A stretch of 64,000 nt of DNA from JAJCYL01 sp040222875 (GCA_040222875.1 JAVKCG010000005.1:62001-126000); one strand, 5' to 3'. Shown: positions 17,300-28,600, numbered from the stretch's first letter. Numbers and translations are program-made. Notes: generated from the sequence alone by a model not told the origin.

Positions 17300-18616
17300 T
17301 TAGCTTAAAATTTTAAAGAAGTCATTTCCGATAACAAATACCATTAATGCGAGAAGAATAACCATACCAACCTTTTGAGCACCTTCCAGAAACTTATCTG
17401 ATGGCTTGCGGCCTGAAACCATTTCATAAGTAAGGAACATCACATGGCCTCCGTCAAGGGCTGGAATAGGTAGGAAATTCATGAAAGCTAATACCATTGA
17501 AAGTAACCCTGTCAATGTCCAGAATCTTAGCCAATTCCAGGTTCCACCAAACATTTGGGCAATACCCATTGGCCCTGAAAGGCCTTTTCTTGGGTCTACA
17601 TCACCCTTAAACATCTTGCCAATTCCTTTAACATTCAACCAGACTGCCGCAAAAGCCTGCTCACTACCCCTTGAAAGTGATTCTCCAAATGAGAATTCTA
17701 TACGGGTTATGTCAATCAGCATTTCTGGGAAAAATCCAATAGTTCCTTCATCGGAAACATTAAATGTTAATTCCTTTTCTGTGCCGTCTCTATCTACAAC
17801 TGCAGTTATCTCTTTTCCGGAATTTTTATTCAGGACATCCCTAAATTCATCAAAATATTTAATTACATGTTCATCAACAGTTTTGAATATATCGTTCGGT
17901 TTAAGTCCTGCTGTCTCAGCTTCAGCGCCAGGTGCCAGTCTGTCGACTTTGAAAGGAAATCTAATATCAACAAAAGGAACAGTTTGATTCTTATCCGTTA
18001 GGTGATTCAGAAAATCATTTGGTATTTGGATGTCTATAGTTTCACCGTTGCGTAATACGGTATAATAACTGTTGTCGCCAAGAAGCACATTTCCACTACG
18101 GATGTCGGAAAATCTATCGAAATCCTTGCCATTAATCTTGATTATTTTGTCGCCAGTTTGAAGCCCAATTTCTTGAGCGAGATCATGGGCAAATATTCCA
18201 TGTTTATTGAACTCATCCTTCGATATGTAGCTTTCTCCCTGACTATACACAAGAGCTACATAAATTATCACTCCAGTAATCACATTCACCACAATACCAC
18301 CCATCATTACTACTAATCGTTGCCAGGCGGGTTTGGCCCGAAACTCCCAAGGTTCAGGTTCGGCATTTAATGATTTAGTGTCAAGTGATTCATCGATCAT
18401 ACCTGAAATTTTCACAAACCCACCCAATGGTATTGCACCGATTGAGTACTCAGTTTCGCCGTATTGGAAACCCCAGATTTTTGGAGGGAAACCGATGGAG
18501 TATTTCTCCACTTTCATCCCAAACATCTTGGCTGCTATCAGGTGACCAAACTCATGAAGCCCAACCAATATAGATAAGCCCAGCAATAGCTGAGCAGTCA
18601 TTATCAATCCTTCCAT
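17300..18616 (-). CDS. rseP: RIP metalloprotease RseP (site-2 protease, M50)
   Basis: A 438-residue inner-membrane zinc protease that cuts substrates within the membrane, classically anti-sigma factors and leftover signal peptides. HEFGH is at 21-25 in TM1, GAIPLGGFVKI follows, a tandem PDZ region spans about 120-300, and the conserved NFLPIPALDGGH near 384-395 provides the third zinc ligand. Its ATG overlaps the dxr stop codon by one base (TAATG), which supports this start and co-translation with dxr. Confidence 0.95.
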   Translation of the reverse strand: MEGLIMTAQLLLGLSILVGLHEFGHLIAAKMFGMKVEKYSIGFPPKIWGFQYGETEYSIGAIPLGGFVKISGMIDESLDTKSLNAEPEPWEFRAKPAWQRLVVMMGGIVVNVITGVIIYVALVYSQGESYISKDEFNKHGIFAHDLAQEIGLQTGDKIIKINGKDFDRFSDIRSGNVLLGDNSYYTVLRNGETIDIQIPNDFLNHLTDKNQTVPFVDIRFPFKVDRLAPGAEAETAGLKPNDIFKTVDEHVIKYFDEFRDVLNKNSGKEITAVVDRDGTEKELTFNVSDEGTIGFFPEMLIDITRIEFSFGESLSRGSEQAFAAVWLNVKGIGKMFKGDVDPRKGLSGPMGIAQMFGGTWNWLRFWTLTGLLSMVLAFMNFLPIPALDGGHVMFLTYEMVSGRKPSDKFLEGAQKVGMVILLALMVFVIGNDFFKILS

Positions 18617-19776
18617 TAACTAATTAATTCTTTTGCCCTAATTCTTGTTTCTTTATCCGTACTCACGTAGTCATCCAAAGTTGGTTTTGCAATGTGTGGC
18701 ACTTTGGCCAAGCATGACTCAACTACATCAGACATCCCTAAAAAGCTCACTTTGTCTTTTAAAAATTCCGAGACTGCAATTTCGTTGGCGGCATTTAAAA
18801 TACACGGTCCGTTACCGCCAGTTCTCATTGCTTCATAGGCTAACCCCAAGTTACGGAATGTTTGGGGGTCAGGTTTTTCAAATGTGAGTTCCGGGTAATC
18901 CGCGAAATTAAACCTTGGGAAGTCGGCCTGCAACCTATCAGGGTATGAAAGCGCAAATTGGATGGGAACCCTCATGTCCGGCAACCCCATTTGCGCTTTC
19001 ATTGAGCCGTCTTCGAATTGCACCATGGAGTGAATTATTGACTGCGGATGAACAACCACTTCGATCTTGTCCAGGCCAACCCCAAAAAGCCACTTCGCTT
19101 CAATTACTTCCAGGCCCTTGTTCATCAAGCTTGCTGAGTCAATAGTAATTTTTGCACCCATGTCCCAATTCGGGTGTTTAAGTGCTTGCTCTTTCTTGAC
19201 AGAAGCCAGAAAGCCTTTGTCTTTGCCCCTAAACGGCCCACCTGAAGCAGTTAGAATAATTTTTTCAATCGAATTTTGGAATTCCCCAACCAGGCATTGA
19301 AAAATTGCCGAGTGCTCTGAATCTACAGGATAAATATTGATGGCTTTTTCTCTAGCCAATCTTGTTACCAGATCACCTGCGACGACTAATGTTTCCTTGT
19401 TTGCCAAGGCAATGCTCTTTCCCGATTCTATCGCATTGATAGTTGGCTTTAAGCCTGAGTAACCAACTAAAGCCGTGAGTACTATATCGATAGAATCCAT
19501 CTCCACAACGCTGGCTAAAGCATTTTCTCCAGCGTAGACTTTGATATCTAAGGGATTGAGGGCATCGAACAATTTGTCATAATGAGATTCATTTTGGATC
19601 ACCACCACATTGGGTTTGAACTTCCTGGCCTGCCTTATTAAAAGGTCAACATTGTTGTTAGCAGTTAAAACCTCTGCCTCAAATTTTTCAGGATGTCTTG
19701 ATATGACATCGAGGGCTTGTGTTCCTATCGAACCCGTGGAGCCTAGTATGGCAATATTTCGTTTGTTTGAACTCAA
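18616..19776 (-). CDS. dxr: 1-deoxy-D-xylulose 5-phosphate reductoisomerase
   Basis: A 386-residue NADPH-dependent enzyme making MEP, the step before IspD. It begins with the nucleotide-binding ILGSTGSIGTQALDV and has LANKETLVVAG, PVDSEHSAIFQCL, LTASGGPFRG and VHPQSIIHSMV, all diagnostic. The gene lies 3 bases after the GH3 gene and overlaps rseP, forming a GH3-dxr-rseP operon. Confidence 0.96.
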   Translation of the reverse strand: MSSNKRNIAILGSTGSIGTQALDVISRHPEKFEAEVLTANNNVDLLIRQARKFKPNVVVIQNESHYDKLFDALNPLDIKVYAGENALASVVEMDSIDIVLTALVGYSGLKPTINAIESGKSIALANKETLVVAGDLVTRLAREKAINIYPVDSEHSAIFQCLVGEFQNSIEKIILTASGGPFRGKDKGFLASVKKEQALKHPNWDMGAKITIDSASLMNKGLEVIEAKWLFGVGLDKIEVVVHPQSIIHSMVQFEDGSMKAQMGLPDMRVPIQFALSYPDRLQADFPRFNFADYPELTFEKPDPQTFRNLGLAYEAMRTGGNGPCILNAANEIAVSEFLKDKVSFLGMSDVVESCLAKVPHIAKPTLDDYVSTDKETRIRAKELIS

Positions 19777-19779
19777 TAG

Positions 19780-21276
19780 TTATTGTTTAAAGTTTTGTAA
19801 GGCATCTGCTATTGTGCGGTCGTTCGACAATCTCGGCACTTTATTTTGACCACCCAATTTACCTTTCGATTTCATGTAATCGATGAAGGCATTCTGCTTA
19901 AGCGGAGTGACTTTCAGGGTTGATAAAATGTTGCCGGTTATCAGGTCGTCGTAATAAGAATTTAAACCTTTCAAGTTATTGTCAACATCCTGTGAAAATG
20001 CTACAATATCATTCGGTGGACTGTTGAATTCCACAAGCCACTCATGGTGAGGCAGCCCAGCTTGAGGGTTAACCTGAGGAGCTACGGTAAATTCAGTCAG
20101 CTTTACTTCAGGAAATTTTTTCTGAGCTAGTTGTATAGCTTTCTCAACTTCCTCACCTATAACATGCTCACCAAAAGCTGAAATGAAATGCTTTATCCTC
20201 CCAGTCACGATTAATCGATATGGATCAGTAGAAACAAACTTCACCGTATCTCCAATTGAATAACCCCATAAACCAGCATTACTATTAATGATAAGCGCAT
20301 AATTAACCCCAGTTTTGACGTCGCCAATGCTCAATCGGGTTGGGCTTTCGTTATGAAATTCATCTGCCGGAATGAATTCAAAAAAGATTCCACTGTTTAG
20401 CAATAAAAGCAAACCTTCCTCGGTTTGGGTGTCCTGATAGGCGATAAAACCTTCGGATGCCGGATATGTTTCTATGGAATCGACCTGCTCACCAATACTT
20501 TCGAAAAGCTTGTTTCGATAAGGTTCGAAGTTCACTCCTCCGTAAACAAAAAGTGAGAAATTCGGGAAGAGTTCCTTTATCTTCTTTCCTGATTTTTCCG
20601 TTAATCGGTCAAAATACATCTGCACCCAGGGTGGAATCCCTGAAATAAGCGACATATCCTGATCGATAGTTTCTGCAACTATCTGATCAATTTTTTCTTC
20701 CCAATCTTCTATACAATTGGTGTTGTAAGTTGGCATTTGATTAGATCGGAGCCACGCTGGAATATGATGATTGACCAATCCAGACAACCGGCCAGTGTTG
20801 ATGCCAGCTTTTTTATCTAACACCGGACTTCCTGATAAAAAAATCAGCTTGCCATCGAAAACTTTAGAATTTCCGGTTTGATGTGTATATTGAAATAGTG
20901 CATTCCTGGCACTATTAATATGGTTCGGAATGGAGTCTTTAGTGATGGGGATGTATTTTGTGCCTGAAGTGGTGCCTGATGTTTTGGCAAAGTAGGCAGG
21001 CTTACCAGGCCAAAGAACGTTGAACTCTCCTTTTAAAATTCTATCAACATAGGGTGATAGTTCCTCATAGTCCCGAATTGGGACTTGTTTCTTGAAATCT
21101 TCATAATTTTTGATTGAAGTAAAATCATGGTCTTTGCCAAAAGCGGTGCTGGCTGCTTTTTTGACGATATTTTGGAGTGTTTTTTCCTGTACCTCAACAG
21201 GCTTGGCGGCCCATTTCCAGGTTTGTTTATCAATTAAGGCAGCAAAAGGTTTGGCTAAAGTTGACCGGATACCCAT
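19780..21276 (-). CDS. GH3-family protein (acyl-adenylate/amido synthetase-like)
   Basis: A 498-residue protein of the GH3 auxin-responsive family. The ATP-binding TSGTTSGTKYIPITK near 105-120 and VTGRIKHFISAFGEHVIGEE near 365-385 are the adenylating-enzyme signatures. Plant GH3 enzymes conjugate amino acids to acyl hormones; the substrates of the bacterial members are unknown. It is the first gene of an operon with dxr and rseP. Confidence 0.9.
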   Translation of the reverse strand: MGIRSTLAKPFAALIDKQTWKWAAKPVEVQEKTLQNIVKKAASTAFGKDHDFTSIKNYEDFKKQVPIRDYEELSPYVDRILKGEFNVLWPGKPAYFAKTSGTTSGTKYIPITKDSIPNHINSARNALFQYTHQTGNSKVFDGKLIFLSGSPVLDKKAGINTGRLSGLVNHHIPAWLRSNQMPTYNTNCIEDWEEKIDQIVAETIDQDMSLISGIPPWVQMYFDRLTEKSGKKIKELFPNFSLFVYGGVNFEPYRNKLFESIGEQVDSIETYPASEGFIAYQDTQTEEGLLLLLNSGIFFEFIPADEFHNESPTRLSIGDVKTGVNYALIINSNAGLWGYSIGDTVKFVSTDPYRLIVTGRIKHFISAFGEHVIGEEVEKAIQLAQKKFPEVKLTEFTVAPQVNPQAGLPHHEWLVEFNSPPNDIVAFSQDVDNNLKGLNSYYDDLITGNILSTLKVTPLKQNAFIDYMKSKGKLGGQNKVPRLSNDRTIADALQNFKQ

Positions 21277-21333
21277 GGGATGTAATGAGTCCGCAAAAAT
21301 AACCTTTGAAGTTCTTATTTAAATGATTAGTTG

Positions 21334-21570
21334 TTAAGCAGTTGCTGAAGAAGGTAATTCTTCTTTTTTTATAGTGTATGTTTTTAAAAGGTAGCTATTA
21401 GACTCATTGTCTATTTCCTCTAATTCAAACTCCTCCTGCCCCTCAGTCAAGCTTTCAAGAGTTTTATCAAACTTTATGTCATTTGAGGTCATCCCAGGGA
21501 ACACCTCTAAAAAGTACGTCTTTGGATTAGATGTGGAATTTACCCTTCTAAAACTTTTAATTGCTATCAT
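21334..21570 (-). CDS. Small hypothetical protein paired with the putative Abi protein
   Basis: A 78-residue acidic soluble protein, not recognised. Its ATG overlaps the stop codon of the upstream gene as ATGA, so it is translationally coupled to the membrane protein at 21567-22268. No TM segment, signal or catalytic motif is visible. A small partner, regulator or antitoxin role is possible but not shown. Confidence 0.6.
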   Translation of the reverse strand: MIAIKSFRRVNSTSNPKTYFLEVFPGMTSNDIKFDKTLESLTEGQEEFELEEIDNESNSYLLKTYTIKKEELPSSATA

Positions 21571-22268
21571 TTCCGCTCAATATCTATTTTAAATTTAACT
21601 ATTCCATCAATCTGTTCAAAAATTGGAGAATTGACTTCTGATGAATGGAGTTGAACATTTTCAGTAATGTGACGATGAATTTGTACTAACAGATCAATTT
21701 CCCGTTTAAAGTCGATCGTAAATTTTTGTTCAAAGAACCTTTCTTCCACAGAAGATTCTACAATAAAGTTTGTTACAAAATGCATTTTACTAGCTAAAGG
21801 TTCTATTTCTAATAAATTTTTGAGACTGAATCTGGTTGGTGGATCTGACTGCAATAAAAGAGGATTGTCGGGGTTGCTGAAACCGACACTCATTATGATA
21901 TCAGAAAACTCCTTTAGACTTCGATCGCCAACTTGAATAATATTGGTAGTTTCCTTCAACTCATCAATTAACTTGAAATAAATTGTAAACTCTCTATCAT
22001 GTTGCTGGGCCTTGATCAACGTTATTTGGTATTCATTCGCTTTGCGTTGTTCCTCAAAAGCCTTGTAAATAAGAAATGCACTAATTAGGCCAATGAAGGG
22101 TGCTGTAATCCCACCGATTGTATCACCTATTTGACCAGTTTCAGTGAAATCATACCATGAATAAGAAGTTAGAATAACTGGAAGTGTCAGAACAATAACT
22201 GCATAAACAATTAATAAAGCCCTTGACTTAAGGGAGTCGAGAGTTAGATAGTCTTTAGTTTCTTCCAT
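21567..22268 (-). CDS. Putative phage abortive infection protein (putAbiC-like)
   Basis: A 233-residue protein with two N-terminal TM helices (about 16-37 and 52-68). The second follows GQIGDTIGGITAPFIGLIS and leads into AFEEQRKANEYQ, a layout I associate with the putative phage abortive infection family (putAbiC, PF16872). The remaining ~150 residues are a cytosolic helical domain. Family members are named by similarity to lactococcal AbiC; the mechanism is unknown. The gene sits between housekeeping operons, coupled to a small downstream ORF. Confidence 0.65.
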   Translation of the reverse strand: MEETKDYLTLDSLKSRALLIVYAVIVLTLPVILTSYSWYDFTETGQIGDTIGGITAPFIGLISAFLIYKAFEEQRKANEYQITLIKAQQHDREFTIYFKLIDELKETTNIIQVGDRSLKEFSDIIMSVGFSNPDNPLLLQSDPPTRFSLKNLLEIEPLASKMHFVTNFIVESSVEERFFEQKFTIDFKREIDLLVQIHRHITENVQLHSSEVNSPIFEQIDGIVKFKIDIERK

Positions 22269-22397
22269 TTATAACAAATTAAAGCAATAACTGTCACACT
22301 GTCATTTCAGGGTTAATAATTGTTAAATAAACCCTTTACGCACAGATTTTGATAACCAATCTGCATTGTTCAAGTATTGACATCGAAAGTATTAGTT

Positions 22398-23849
22398 ATG
22401 AAAAATATCGCCATAATTGTCTTATCTGTTGCTTCAGGTTTTTTTGGCTCTTATCTGTTTCAAGTCCATTTCTCTAATCAGTCGGTCTTAAAAGATCAAG
22501 ACTTCTCTTCGAGGCAGGTAATGAATTACGAATCTTCGGACTCGTTTATTCCTGCTGATTCAGAAGTGAATGGTGCCAAAAACAATGCAACAGACTTTGT
22601 TTTTGCAGCCGACCAAAGCAAACAAAGCGTAGTTTTTATAAGAACTCAAAATGAGGTAGCCTATAGAAATGGTGGTTGGTTAGATTGGTTTTTTGAAGGG
22701 CGATCGGGGCAGCGGCAGGTAGGTAGTGGATCTGGAGTAATTTTCTCTAATGACGGTTATATTGTAACGAACAACCATGTGATCGATGAGGCGGATATCA
22801 TTCAGGTAATTTTTGGCAAGAAAACTTATGAAGCGACATTAATTGGTACTGATCCATCTACAGATTTGGCGGTAATCAAAATAGATGACACCAGCTTACC
22901 TAATGTTAAAATAGGTTCCTCTGAAAGTGTGAATGTTGGTGAGTGGGTATTGGCAATTGGTAATCCTTTCAACCTGAACTCGACCGTTACCGCTGGCATT
23001 GTCAGTGCAAAAGGCAGAAATATTAACCTGCTTCAGGATAAATTCCCGATTGAGTCATTCATCCAAACTGATGCCGCTATCAATCCTGGCAACAGCGGCG
23101 GTGCGCTTGTGAATATGGAAGGCGAACTCATTGGTATCAATACTGCAATTCTTTCTCGTACTGGATCTTACGCTGGCTATGGTTTCGCAGTACCTATTGA
23201 CATTGTGAAAAAAGTAGTCAATGACCTGATCGAGTACGGAGAAGTGCAGAAAGCATTTTTTGGGGCAGAATTCCATGATCTTGATAGTGAAATTGCAGTA
23301 AAGCTGGATATCACTGAGCTGGACGGAGTAATTATTACAAGAGTGCAAAGTGAGGGGGCGGCTGACCAAGCTGGGCTTGATCAGGGGGATGTCATCATTT
23401 CTTTGAACGGTGTGTTTGTGAACAACAGGACCAGATTGGAAGAGTTGCTTGCCTATAGATATCCTGGTGATGAACTTCAGTTGAAAGTTAGGCGTGGCAA
23501 CAAACTGCTTGACAAAACCCTGGTGCTGACAAACATTGAAGGCACTACTTCGCTCATCAAAAGGGAGATTTATCTTTCTGAAGAACTGGGTGCGGAGTTC
23601 GAATCAGTTCCTAAAGTTGAGCGTGATTTATTAGGCATTAAATCCGGCATTCGGGTAACTAAAATTTATCGGGGCACATTTGCACAACTCGATATTCCAG
23701 AAGGTTTCATTGTGACTCATATCAATAGTACCATCATTGAAAGCCCCGAAGAGCTTTCCAAAATCCTTGATCGAATCAAAGGCCGGGTGATTATAGAGGG
23801 TATTACCAAACAAGGACGAAGGGTGTACTTTCCGTACTATTTCAGATAG
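22398..23849 (+). CDS. HtrA/DegP-family periplasmic serine protease with PDZ domains
   Basis: A 483-residue protein from ATG 22398 (MKNIAIIVLSVASG), with an N-terminal signal anchor, a trypsin-like domain whose triad is His127 (TNNHVID), Asp156 (STDLAV) and Ser233 (GNSGG), a PDZ domain at about 270-365 and a second PDZ-like region near 400-480. HtrA proteins degrade misfolded envelope proteins. An upstream TTG at 22377 would add seven residues before the hydrophobic segment and is less likely. Confidence 0.93.
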   Translation: MKNIAIIVLSVASGFFGSYLFQVHFSNQSVLKDQDFSSRQVMNYESSDSFIPADSEVNGAKNNATDFVFAADQSKQSVVFIRTQNEVAYRNGGWLDWFFEGRSGQRQVGSGSGVIFSNDGYIVTNNHVIDEADIIQVIFGKKTYEATLIGTDPSTDLAVIKIDDTSLPNVKIGSSESVNVGEWVLAIGNPFNLNSTVTAGIVSAKGRNINLLQDKFPIESFIQTDAAINPGNSGGALVNMEGELIGINTAILSRTGSYAGYGFAVPIDIVKKVVNDLIEYGEVQKAFFGAEFHDLDSEIAVKLDITELDGVIITRVQSEGAADQAGLDQGDVIISLNGVFVNNRTRLEELLAYRYPGDELQLKVRRGNKLLDKTLVLTNIEGTTSLIKREIYLSEELGAEFESVPKVERDLLGIKSGIRVTKIYRGTFAQLDIPEGFIVTHINSTIIESPEELSKILDRIKGRVIIEGITKQGRRVYFPYYFR

Positions 23850-23993
23850 GAATATGGCATGAACCGTCTATAACAAGTGTGCTCCTGGTGGTTATCAAAG
23901 CCGCTTAATCCAAAAATTCACTCTCGGATTAATTAAAACAGTAGCCTTATAACGTACACTGGACTTTTTTGGTGATCCATTAAAACACTCGAA

Positions 23994-25514
23994 ATGCTAA
24001 GGATACTCTCATTTCTCTTAATTGCAGCTACGACCGCCTACGCCCAAAACTCCAACCCTTTATTCAACCAGCTTGAATTTGGTGATTATAAGGTAGGCTA
24101 TCAACTTATCAAAGCATACGACAAGGCGAGGTCACCGCTGAAAGAGCAACTCAGGCTTCCTGAAAACCAGCAAATAGGCAGGGCTATTCCGATTTATTTT
24201 TGGTATCCGGCAAGCCAGAATGATGGCACTATGACTTTCAATAATTATCTGCATGAATGGGCATTTGGATTGAACTTCGAGATTGATAGATCTGAAATTC
24301 CCAAACTGGCAAGGGAGAATTTTGAAGAATATTATACTAATCTATCGGATTCAATAATTGATCAATACTTTCAATTGAAGATCACCACTATGGCAGTTAA
24401 GAAAGCCTCCCCGGCCAATGGCAAATTTCCGGTAGTTACGTTCAACCATGGTGACATTGACAGGTGGTGGATTTGGGGGGAATTCCTGGCCTCACATGGC
24501 ATTGCAGTTATTGGTGTGCCAAATGCTGGTACTTTTCAAAAGCGCCACGAAATCGGCCTCTCTGGCCTTGAAACTCAGGTTAGGGACATGGAGTTTGCAA
24601 TCTCACAAGTCGCTGAATTTGAGTTTATCGATACAAAATCAATTGTGACTGCGGGAAGCAGTTACGGAAGCCTGACAGCCACAGCTTTGGCTACAAGGAA
24701 CCGAAATGTAAAAGGCGTAATCAGTTTGGATGGCATAATTGCTGATTTAAATGAAGGAGAATTATTAACAAAAACACCGTATTTCGATTATCAACTTTTT
24801 GACACACCTATTCTTCATCTTCACAGTGGATTTAGTTGGAGTTCGAATTACATTTTGATGGACAGGATGAAAAACTCAAACCAATACAGGATCAAAATGA
24901 ATGGGTTGAGGCACTCTGATTACCATTTTCAAGGCATGACTGATCTGTTTGGTTTTACTTTGGTTGAGAGGGAAACTAAAAATTCATCTGAGGGGTTTCA
25001 TTGGGTTACTCAATATGTATTGAACTTTATCAAAGGGGTTACAAGTGATTCAACCCACCTGGCATTTCTTAAAAACGATCCCACAAAAAATGGAGTGCCT
25101 GAAGGCCTGATAGAGGCAAATTTTGTAGAAGGACTGAACGAGACTTATTCGGCATCAGATCTCCTGGCAATTAATCAGGAGCAAGGGTTTGACGCTGTTA
25201 AATCAATTTATGAGAAGCAAAAAGCAAAAAACCCTCAGCCATTTTCACCTGCCACATTCTTTGACTTCGGATTGATGCTTCACAGGTACAATCAAATAGC
25301 TGATGAAATCATTTGGTTCAACTATTATCTTGAAAGCTTCCCTAAATCAGCCGAAGCCATGTACCGGCTGGCCAGGCTAGAAGCATTAACCGGGAATGAA
25401 GAGGCTGGAAAAGCCAAATTGATCGAGACTAAAAATTTGATTGATGTGGATCCCCATCTTACAGCTGACCGTAAAATCCATCTGCTCAACCGGATTGAGC
25501 GATTCTTTGAATAA
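23994..25514 (+). CDS. Secreted alpha/beta-hydrolase-like protein
   Basis: A 506-residue protein with a cleavable signal peptide (ends near TAYAQ, residue 18). The hydrolase core includes FNHGDIDRWW (oxyanion region), a nucleophile elbow GSSYG with Ser223, and a likely catalytic His in LHLHSG or the later GLRHSDYH. The C-terminal 120 residues are helical and TPR-like. Substrate unknown; it may be a periplasmic esterase or dienelactone-hydrolase relative. It precedes the kinase array by 151 bases on the same strand. Confidence 0.75.
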   Translation: MLRILSFLLIAATTAYAQNSNPLFNQLEFGDYKVGYQLIKAYDKARSPLKEQLRLPENQQIGRAIPIYFWYPASQNDGTMTFNNYLHEWAFGLNFEIDRSEIPKLARENFEEYYTNLSDSIIDQYFQLKITTMAVKKASPANGKFPVVTFNHGDIDRWWIWGEFLASHGIAVIGVPNAGTFQKRHEIGLSGLETQVRDMEFAISQVAEFEFIDTKSIVTAGSSYGSLTATALATRNRNVKGVISLDGIIADLNEGELLTKTPYFDYQLFDTPILHLHSGFSWSSNYILMDRMKNSNQYRIKMNGLRHSDYHFQGMTDLFGFTLVERETKNSSEGFHWVTQYVLNFIKGVTSDSTHLAFLKNDPTKNGVPEGLIEANFVEGLNETYSASDLLAINQEQGFDAVKSIYEKQKAKNPQPFSPATFFDFGLMLHRYNQIADEIIWFNYYLESFPKSAEAMYRLARLEALTGNEEAGKAKLIETKNLIDVDPHLTADRKIHLLNRIERFFE

Positions 25515-25665
25515 AAAAATAAGCTCATCGTCTATCGATACAAGTATCAGCGGTTAACTTTTTAAAGCAGCAAAAATCTTTTGTTGGATTATACCAGACA
25601 TTCAAGTATATAATCCTTTCCCGTATTTATTGGTTGAGAACCCTTAAATTAATCTCTCAAGAACG

Positions 25666-28600
25666 ATGCAAAGGGACTCAACCAACAAAATAAAAAAGCT
25701 TGAGCGGCTGCTTGAAGTCGAAGCGTTACTGGAAAGAGTAAGATCACAGGCAATGGCTATGCGGAAATCAAGTGATCTGCTTGATATCGTAGTTACAATG
25801 CGCAAGGAGTTTACATCGCTTGGTCATGAAGCTGGCTACTTCTGGCACATGCGGTGGCTCAAAGACACCTATGAAAAAGCAATGACTTCTGGTGATGGTT
25901 CCCGCATCGGTATGGTGATGGAATTGCCACGGCATTTTCATGAAAACCCTGCAATGATCAGGTGGGAGAAGAACAAAAAACCTGTAGCGGTTTTCCCATA
26001 CGACGTTGATGGAGCTATCGACTATGTTGATAAAATGATCAAGACGGGTCGGTTTGAGGAAATTGACCCAAATGCCCCAGGACCGGATGACATCAAAGCT
26101 ATTGGTGGTATCACCTTCATTATGGCCAGAACCACACATGGTGAGATAGGCTATAGTCTTCCCGGTGAGGTTCCTAATCCACCTAAAGATGCTTTGGATA
26201 CACTGGTTCGTTTTGCCAAAGTATTTGACCTCGCCTATCGTCGGTTTGAAGACCTCCGAAAAGCCGAAAACCAGACCCGAGAAACCGAGATAGAATTAGC
26301 ACTTGAGCGGGTAAGGGCTGAAACAATGGCAATGCATTCTAGTGATCATTTGCTCAAGGTTATTAAAGTAATTTCCAAACAGTTGGTCGGCCTTGGCATA
26401 AAATTCACCAACGTAAGTTTCGGTCAGCTTGACAATAATGATGATTACCATTTTTGGTTTTCAGCCTCCAAAAACCCAGAACCGGTCACCATGAATGTTC
26501 CTTACTTTGATCATCCCATGTTTCAAAGGTTAATGGATGCTAAAAAGAAAAAACTTGATTTTTTTGCTGACACACAAACAAAAAAAGAGCATACGGAGTG
26601 GATCAGGTTTGTATTAAAACACAATAAATTCGAGGGGCTAAAAAAAGAGGACAGGTCGAGGATGCTGAACCGGCCTGTTGCAAGATCTGTTGCTTTAATG
26701 CCCAACATTTTTCTTGTGATGACCAACTATCATGGCGTCCAGTTTACAGATAGCGAAAATCAAATCCTGAGAAGGTTTTCCAAAGTATTTGAGCAAGCTT
26801 ATACCCGGTTCCTGGACTTGCAAAAGGCTGAAGAACAAGCCAGGGAAGCACAAATTGAAGCGGCATTGGAAAGAGTCCGGGCCAGAAGTATGGCTATGTA
26901 TGACAGTAATGAGTTGCAGGAAGTGATCAACTTGCTTTTTGATCAGTTACTAAGCCATGGTGTTGGAATTAGTAGCGCATTGATTGCATCATTTAATGAG
27001 AATATTAAAGACGGACTCAAGTTGCACATCGCAGCGAGGGGTCAAAAATATTCCTCAGAATTCCATATCCCTTATATCAACAATCCGGCGATATCCAACT
27101 TGGCCAAATCGATAAAAGAAGAGACGACTTTCTACACCGAACGGATTGCTGGTAAAAAGAAAAATGAACTGGTTAGACACCTTTTCAAAAATTCAACTAT
27201 CGATTACAACAATGAACAAAAAGACTATGTTTTAAGAGCTAAGGCCATATGCAGATCTATATACAGAATCGGAAAATTAGGCATTGTTATAGAACGGTAT
27301 CTGGACAAACCATTCAACGATGCCGAAAACGTATTACTACGTCGGTTTGGGAAAGTTTTTGAACAGACTTACACCCGATTCCTCGACCTCAAAAAAGCTG
27401 AAGAGCAAGCTAGAGAAGCGCAAATTGAAACTTCTTTAGAACGGGTAAGGGCAAGTGCCATGGCTATGCGGTCATCAGATGAACTGGCTGACTTGATAGT
27501 CACTATTTTTCAGGAGCTGCAAAAACTGGATATGGAGCTGACCCGATGTCTGCTTTGGATCTTTAATGCAAAAGACAAGTCAGCAACTACCTGGATGGCC
27601 AATTCCGAAGACCCCAATCAGGCTGACAGTTATCATGTTCCTTATCATGATAACCCGGCATATAGGAGCCTTCTGAAAGGATGGCAAACCCGCCGTGAAA
27701 AATGGGAGTATGACCTCAAGGGAAATATAAAAGATCGCTGGGATAAAGTACTAGTTTATGACTATTTCAAAAGTCTTCCCAGTAAGGTCAAAAAAGCCAT
27801 GAAAGACTTGGATCGGGTTATTCTATCTGGATCATTCAATAAATATGGAGTAATTCAGACGGCCAGCCCCAATCCATTGTCCGATGAGAATCAGGAAATC
27901 CTCCTGCGCTTCAGTCAGGTCTTTGAACAAAACTATACCCGCTTCCTCGATCTTAAAAGAGCAGAAGAGCAAGCCAGAGAGGCCCAGATTGAAGCTTCTT
28001 TAGAACGAGTAAGGGCGAGTGCTATGGCTATGCATAATAGTACCGATGTTGAAGAAGCTACGGCTATACTTTTCAGTGAGTTAGAGAATCTTGGAGTTGA
28101 AACATTAAGGTGTGGGGTCTCCATAATCAGGGAAGAAAAGGTCATGCAAGCCTGGACGGCATCCAACGACACTGAAGACAGGGTGTTAAACACTTCTGGT
28201 GATATCGATATGACTATTCACCCAGTGTTCAAGGGGCTCTTCAAAAACTGGAAGGAAAAGGAAAGTACATTTTCCTTTAGACTTCAAGGTAAGAGTGCCT
28301 TGAAGTATTATAAAGCATTGGAGTCTAATAGCGCATCGAAGCAATCTGACTACAAATTGCCAATGAGTCACGTATTGACTGAAAGGCATTATGGTAAAAC
28401 CTTTATCTTCGAAGAAGGTTGTCTTTTTGCATTTTCTAAGAATGAGTTCTCAAAAGAAGATGACGGAATTTTTCAGCGGTTTGCTAAAGTGTTCGCACTA
28501 ACCTACCGCCGGTATCTTGACCTAATAGCTGCCGAAAAAAGAGCACTGGATGCCGTAAAAACTTCCTCATTGGACAGGGTCAGGGCTGAGATTGCTTCCA

